Shown here in pieces: positions 12,058 to 13,743 of a DNA stretch of 13,743 nt. Origin of the DNA: CAZDRX01 sp964508225 (GTDB lineage Bacteria > Patescibacteriota > Gracilibacteria > Peribacterales > Peribacteraceae); contig CAZDRX010000024.1 in assembly GCA_964508225.1 (NCBI GenBank), forward strand, positions 1-13,743. Direction: 5' to 3'. Numbering within the stretch: the first letter of the stretch is position 1; each line of letters opens with the position of its first letter. The notes beneath the pieces are model-generated. The model ran no database searches, was not told the DNA's origin, and was given only the letters and a program-made list of their open reading frames with translations. Position numbers and translations under genes: made by a program.

Positions 12058-12774
12058 CTACACGCCGACAGAGGACAGGAGAGAAAGTCTCTCCTCTTCT
12101 GTCAGTGCCCGGATCGTTCCCATCTTCAGCGCCGGATCCTCAAGGGTCATGATCCGGACCCGCGTGAGACCCTTCACCGTGAACCCGACCTGCTGGAACA
12201 TCCGGCGGACCTGACGGTTCTTGCCCTCCGTGAGAGTGACTCTCGCCTGATTCGGCGCCACTTTGCGGCAGACGAGCGGCTTGGTCATGGATCCATCCAT
12301 CTCGAAGCCTTCCGCGATTTTCTTGAGGGCGATCGGCTCAATCGTGCGGTCGGTCGTGACCTCGTACTCCTTCTCGTGATCAAACTTGGGGTGCGTGAGG
12401 CGGAAGGCGAGCACACCGTCGTTCGTGAAGAGCAGAAGACCCGAGGAATCCTTGTCGAGTCTGCCGACCGGGAAGACCTTGCCCTGCAGAGCCGTAGGCA
12501 ATAAATCACGCACCGTTTGCGTTTTGGCCTCTTCTCCGTCGAGGTTGGTGGTCTCCACCCCTTCGGGCTTGTTCATCACGTAGTAGAGCATTTCTGCGCG
12601 ATCCTGAAGCACCTTACCGTCGACCTCGACCGTATCGAAGGCCGTGTCGGCCTTGTCCCCCAGTTTCGCCACCTTCCCGTTCACCTTCACCAAACCCGCC
12701 GTGATGTACTCCTCCGCCTTGCGGCGTGAAGCAATCCCGCGGGCCGAGAGGATCTTCTGGAGTCGTTCGAGCAT
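12058..12774 (-). CDS. rluB: 23S rRNA pseudouridine synthase, RsuA/RluB family
   Basis: An N-terminal S4 RNA-binding domain (residues 1-60: RLQKILSARGIASRRKAEEYI, VKVNGKVAKLGDK) is followed by the RsuA-type catalytic domain with GRLDKDSSGLLLFTNDG, catalytic Asp at 107, and the later LTEGKNRQVRRM block. Length 238 fits the family. RluB modifies 23S helix 89/90 in E. coli; RsuA (16S) and RluE/F are the alternatives, but the S4 domain and the location downstream of an rRNA operon suit RluB. A weak -10-like TAGACT lies 6 nt before ATG, and the gap to the upstream small gene is 25 nt, so it may be co-transcribed. Confidence 0.9.
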   Translation of the reverse strand: MLERLQKILSARGIASRRKAEEYITAGLVKVNGKVAKLGDKADTAFDTVEVDGKVLQDRAEMLYYVMNKPEGVETTNLDGEEAKTQTVRDLLPTALQGKVFPVGRLDKDSSGLLLFTNDGVLAFRLTHPKFDHEKEYEVTTDRTIEPIALKKIAEGFEMDGSMTKPLVCRKVAPNQARVTLTEGKNRQVRRMFQQVGFTVKGLTRVRIMTLEDPALKMGTIRALTEEERLSLLSSVGV

Positions 12775-12799
12775 GGCGACAGTCTACGCAAGTTCCTGA

Positions 12800-13006
12800 T
12801 TAATTGTTGGGGATATTCTTCCGCGCCCAGATGGATGCAGTCGGCTGAAGAATATCCTGCGGATCGAAGGGGGGCTCATCCTCCTCTGCGTCAGGACGGC
12901 TGAGCGGCACATTCTTCCCGCCGGTGAGGAACTGCACCATATCCGCAAGATGACCCGGCATCTGGGCATCCGCATCATCATCGTGATCGTGGAATTCGAA
13001 ACGCAT
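12800..13006 (-). CDS. Hypothetical 68-residue acidic protein between 5S rRNA and rluB
   Basis: The product begins MRFEFHDHDDDADAQMPG, with a His/Asp cluster that could bind metal, then a short helix (LADMVQFLTGG) and an acidic, Pro-rich second half ending in ARKNIPNN. No family is recognised. The frame is open up to 13168, but the longer version would run through the rRNA terminator (13119-13141), so the ATG at 13006 is preferred. That start has a promoter at 13032-13059 and a TTTCCTCCCCC tract immediately before it, sharing a 12-base match (tract plus ATG) with the 20-codon ORF at 2021. Confidence 0.6.
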   Translation of the reverse strand: MRFEFHDHDDDADAQMPGHLADMVQFLTGGKNVPLSRPDAEEDEPPFDPQDILQPTASIWARKNIPNN

Positions 13007-13031
13007 GGGGGAGGAAAAAAAGCTGACGCGC

Positions 13032-13059
13032 ATAGTAATCTTTCCAGAGCGCGTGTCAA
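13032..13059 (-). promoter_or_regulatory. Promoter of the 68-residue protein gene (and possibly rluB)
   Basis: Minus strand: perfect TTGACA (13059-13054), 16 nt, TACTAT (13037-13032, 4 of 6). Start near 13025 gives a leader of about 19 nt ending in TTTCCTCCCCC. Confidence 0.55.
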
Positions 13060-13118
13060 TTTCTTCGCACACCTGCACGCCGAAAAAGCGCAGAGGAATG
13101 CACTGCGTACGGATACGG

Positions 13119-13141
13119 AAAAAAGAACCATCCATGGTTCT
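13119..13141 (-). terminator. Intrinsic terminator of the rRNA operon
   Basis: Reading the minus strand, AGAACCA-TGGA-TGGTTCT forms a 7-pair stem with a 4-nt loop, followed at once by a run of six or more T. It lies about 30 nt after the 3' end of 5S and is the clearest terminator in the window. Confidence 0.8.
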
Positions 13142-13162
13142 CTGCTTCCTCGTGGCTGATTT

Positions 13163-13298
13163 CAGCACTGTGTCTTGGCACCGACCTACTCTTGCATGAC
13201 GTTCGTCATACTACCATTGGCGCACTCGAGCTTAACTGCCGTGTTCGGAATGGGAACGGGTGTTTCCCCGGGGCTATAGGCACCAAGACACAATGCTG
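13163..13298 (-). other. Precursor stem enclosing 5S rRNA
   Basis: The sequences flanking 5S extend its terminal helix: CAGCA, one mismatch, TGTG outside the mature end on one side pair with the complementary bases on the other. Together with the 5S end this makes about 15 pairs, a plausible double-stranded processing site. Confidence 0.5.
13173..13288 (-). rRNA. rrf: 5S ribosomal RNA
   Basis: About 116 nt. The minus strand reads TCTTGGTGCCTATAGCCCCG at the 5' end and contains the universal CCGAACACGGCAGTTAAGC-type stretch (loops B/C) and GGTAGTATG; the ends pair (TCTTGGTGCC with GGTGCCAAGA, using wobble). Exact ends are uncertain by a few bases. Confidence 0.95.
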
Positions 13299-13328
13299 AT
13301 AAAGAGAGCAACTAGATTTCGTTCTGTA

Positions 13329-13386
13329 ATGAGTGGAACGTGGCGGAAGCTTGCGCTTCTTTAATGCCCACGTGTTGCCCGCTCAT
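13329..13386 (-). other. 23S-5S spacer stem-loop, probable processing helix
   Basis: ATGAG and, after an internal loop, AACGTGG pair with CCACGT..TT and CTCAT across the spacer; inside sits a smaller hairpin GAAGC-TTGC-GCTTC. Such helices near the 23S 3' end are commonly cut by RNase III. The 130-nt spacer contains no tRNA that I can see. Confidence 0.4.
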
Positions 13387-13419
13387 GATACAAGAACAGC
13401 ACAGACTTATCGAAAATAT

Positions 13420-13743
<324 letters not shown>

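Noticed and set aside
13007..13168. N-terminal extension of the 68-residue protein to ATG at 13135 or 13168
   Set aside because: The extension would be encoded by the rRNA terminator hairpin and the precursor 5S stem, and a TTGACA/TACTAT promoter lies inside it, 3' of those starts.

Overview
This is a 13.7 kb piece of a bacterial chromosome, moderately GC-rich, using the standard code: TGA ends rplP and the genes at 7365 and 8019. The small monocistronic genes of unknown function, the ribosomal-protein dialect and the gene order suggest a Candidate Phyla Radiation (Patescibacteria) genome, perhaps of the Peribacteria/Peregrinibacteria type. That placement is an inference; the 23S fragment could settle it.

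Layout. (1) Positions 1-4752, minus strand: an S10-type ribosomal protein operon, rplC-rplD-rplW-rplB-(20-codon ORF)-rpsS-rplV-rpsC-rplP-rpmC (cut by the window edge). It has a promoter at 4723-4752 and a leader hairpin just ahead of rplC. rpsJ (S10), usually first, is absent. (2) 4772-5080, minus: a small Cys-containing protein of unknown function. (3) 5200-7311, plus: lysyl-tRNA synthetase fused in frame to a C-terminal HD-superfamily hydrolase. (4) 7365-9210, plus: three unrelated single genes, two of unknown function and one Ser-rich, membrane-anchored, Cys-tailed surface protein, each behind its own promoter. (5) 9218-11399, minus: a beta-CASP metallo-beta-lactamase-fold RNase-like protein and a protein made of three 76-residue tandem repeats. 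(6) 11655-12053, plus: a small unknown protein, convergent with rluB. (7) 12058-13006, minus: rluB (23S rRNA pseudouridine synthase) preceded by a small acidic protein. (8) 13119-13743, minus: the end of an rRNA operon, namely 23S 3' part, spacer, 5S and an intrinsic terminator.

Two themes stand out. First, gene starts fall into two classes. Several single genes have a -10 box ending only 6-8 nt before the start codon and so look leaderless. Most operon-internal or short-leader genes instead carry a pyrimidine-rich CCTCC/CTCCCCC tract just before ATG and no GGAGG. Second, the LysRS-HD fusion joins an enzyme family known to make Ap4A to a putative nucleotide phosphohydrolase. A 20-codon hydrophobic ORF inside the ribosomal operon is a third candidate novelty.

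Most of the window concerns translation: ribosomal proteins, rRNA, an rRNA modification enzyme, a tRNA synthetase and a probable RNA-processing nuclease.
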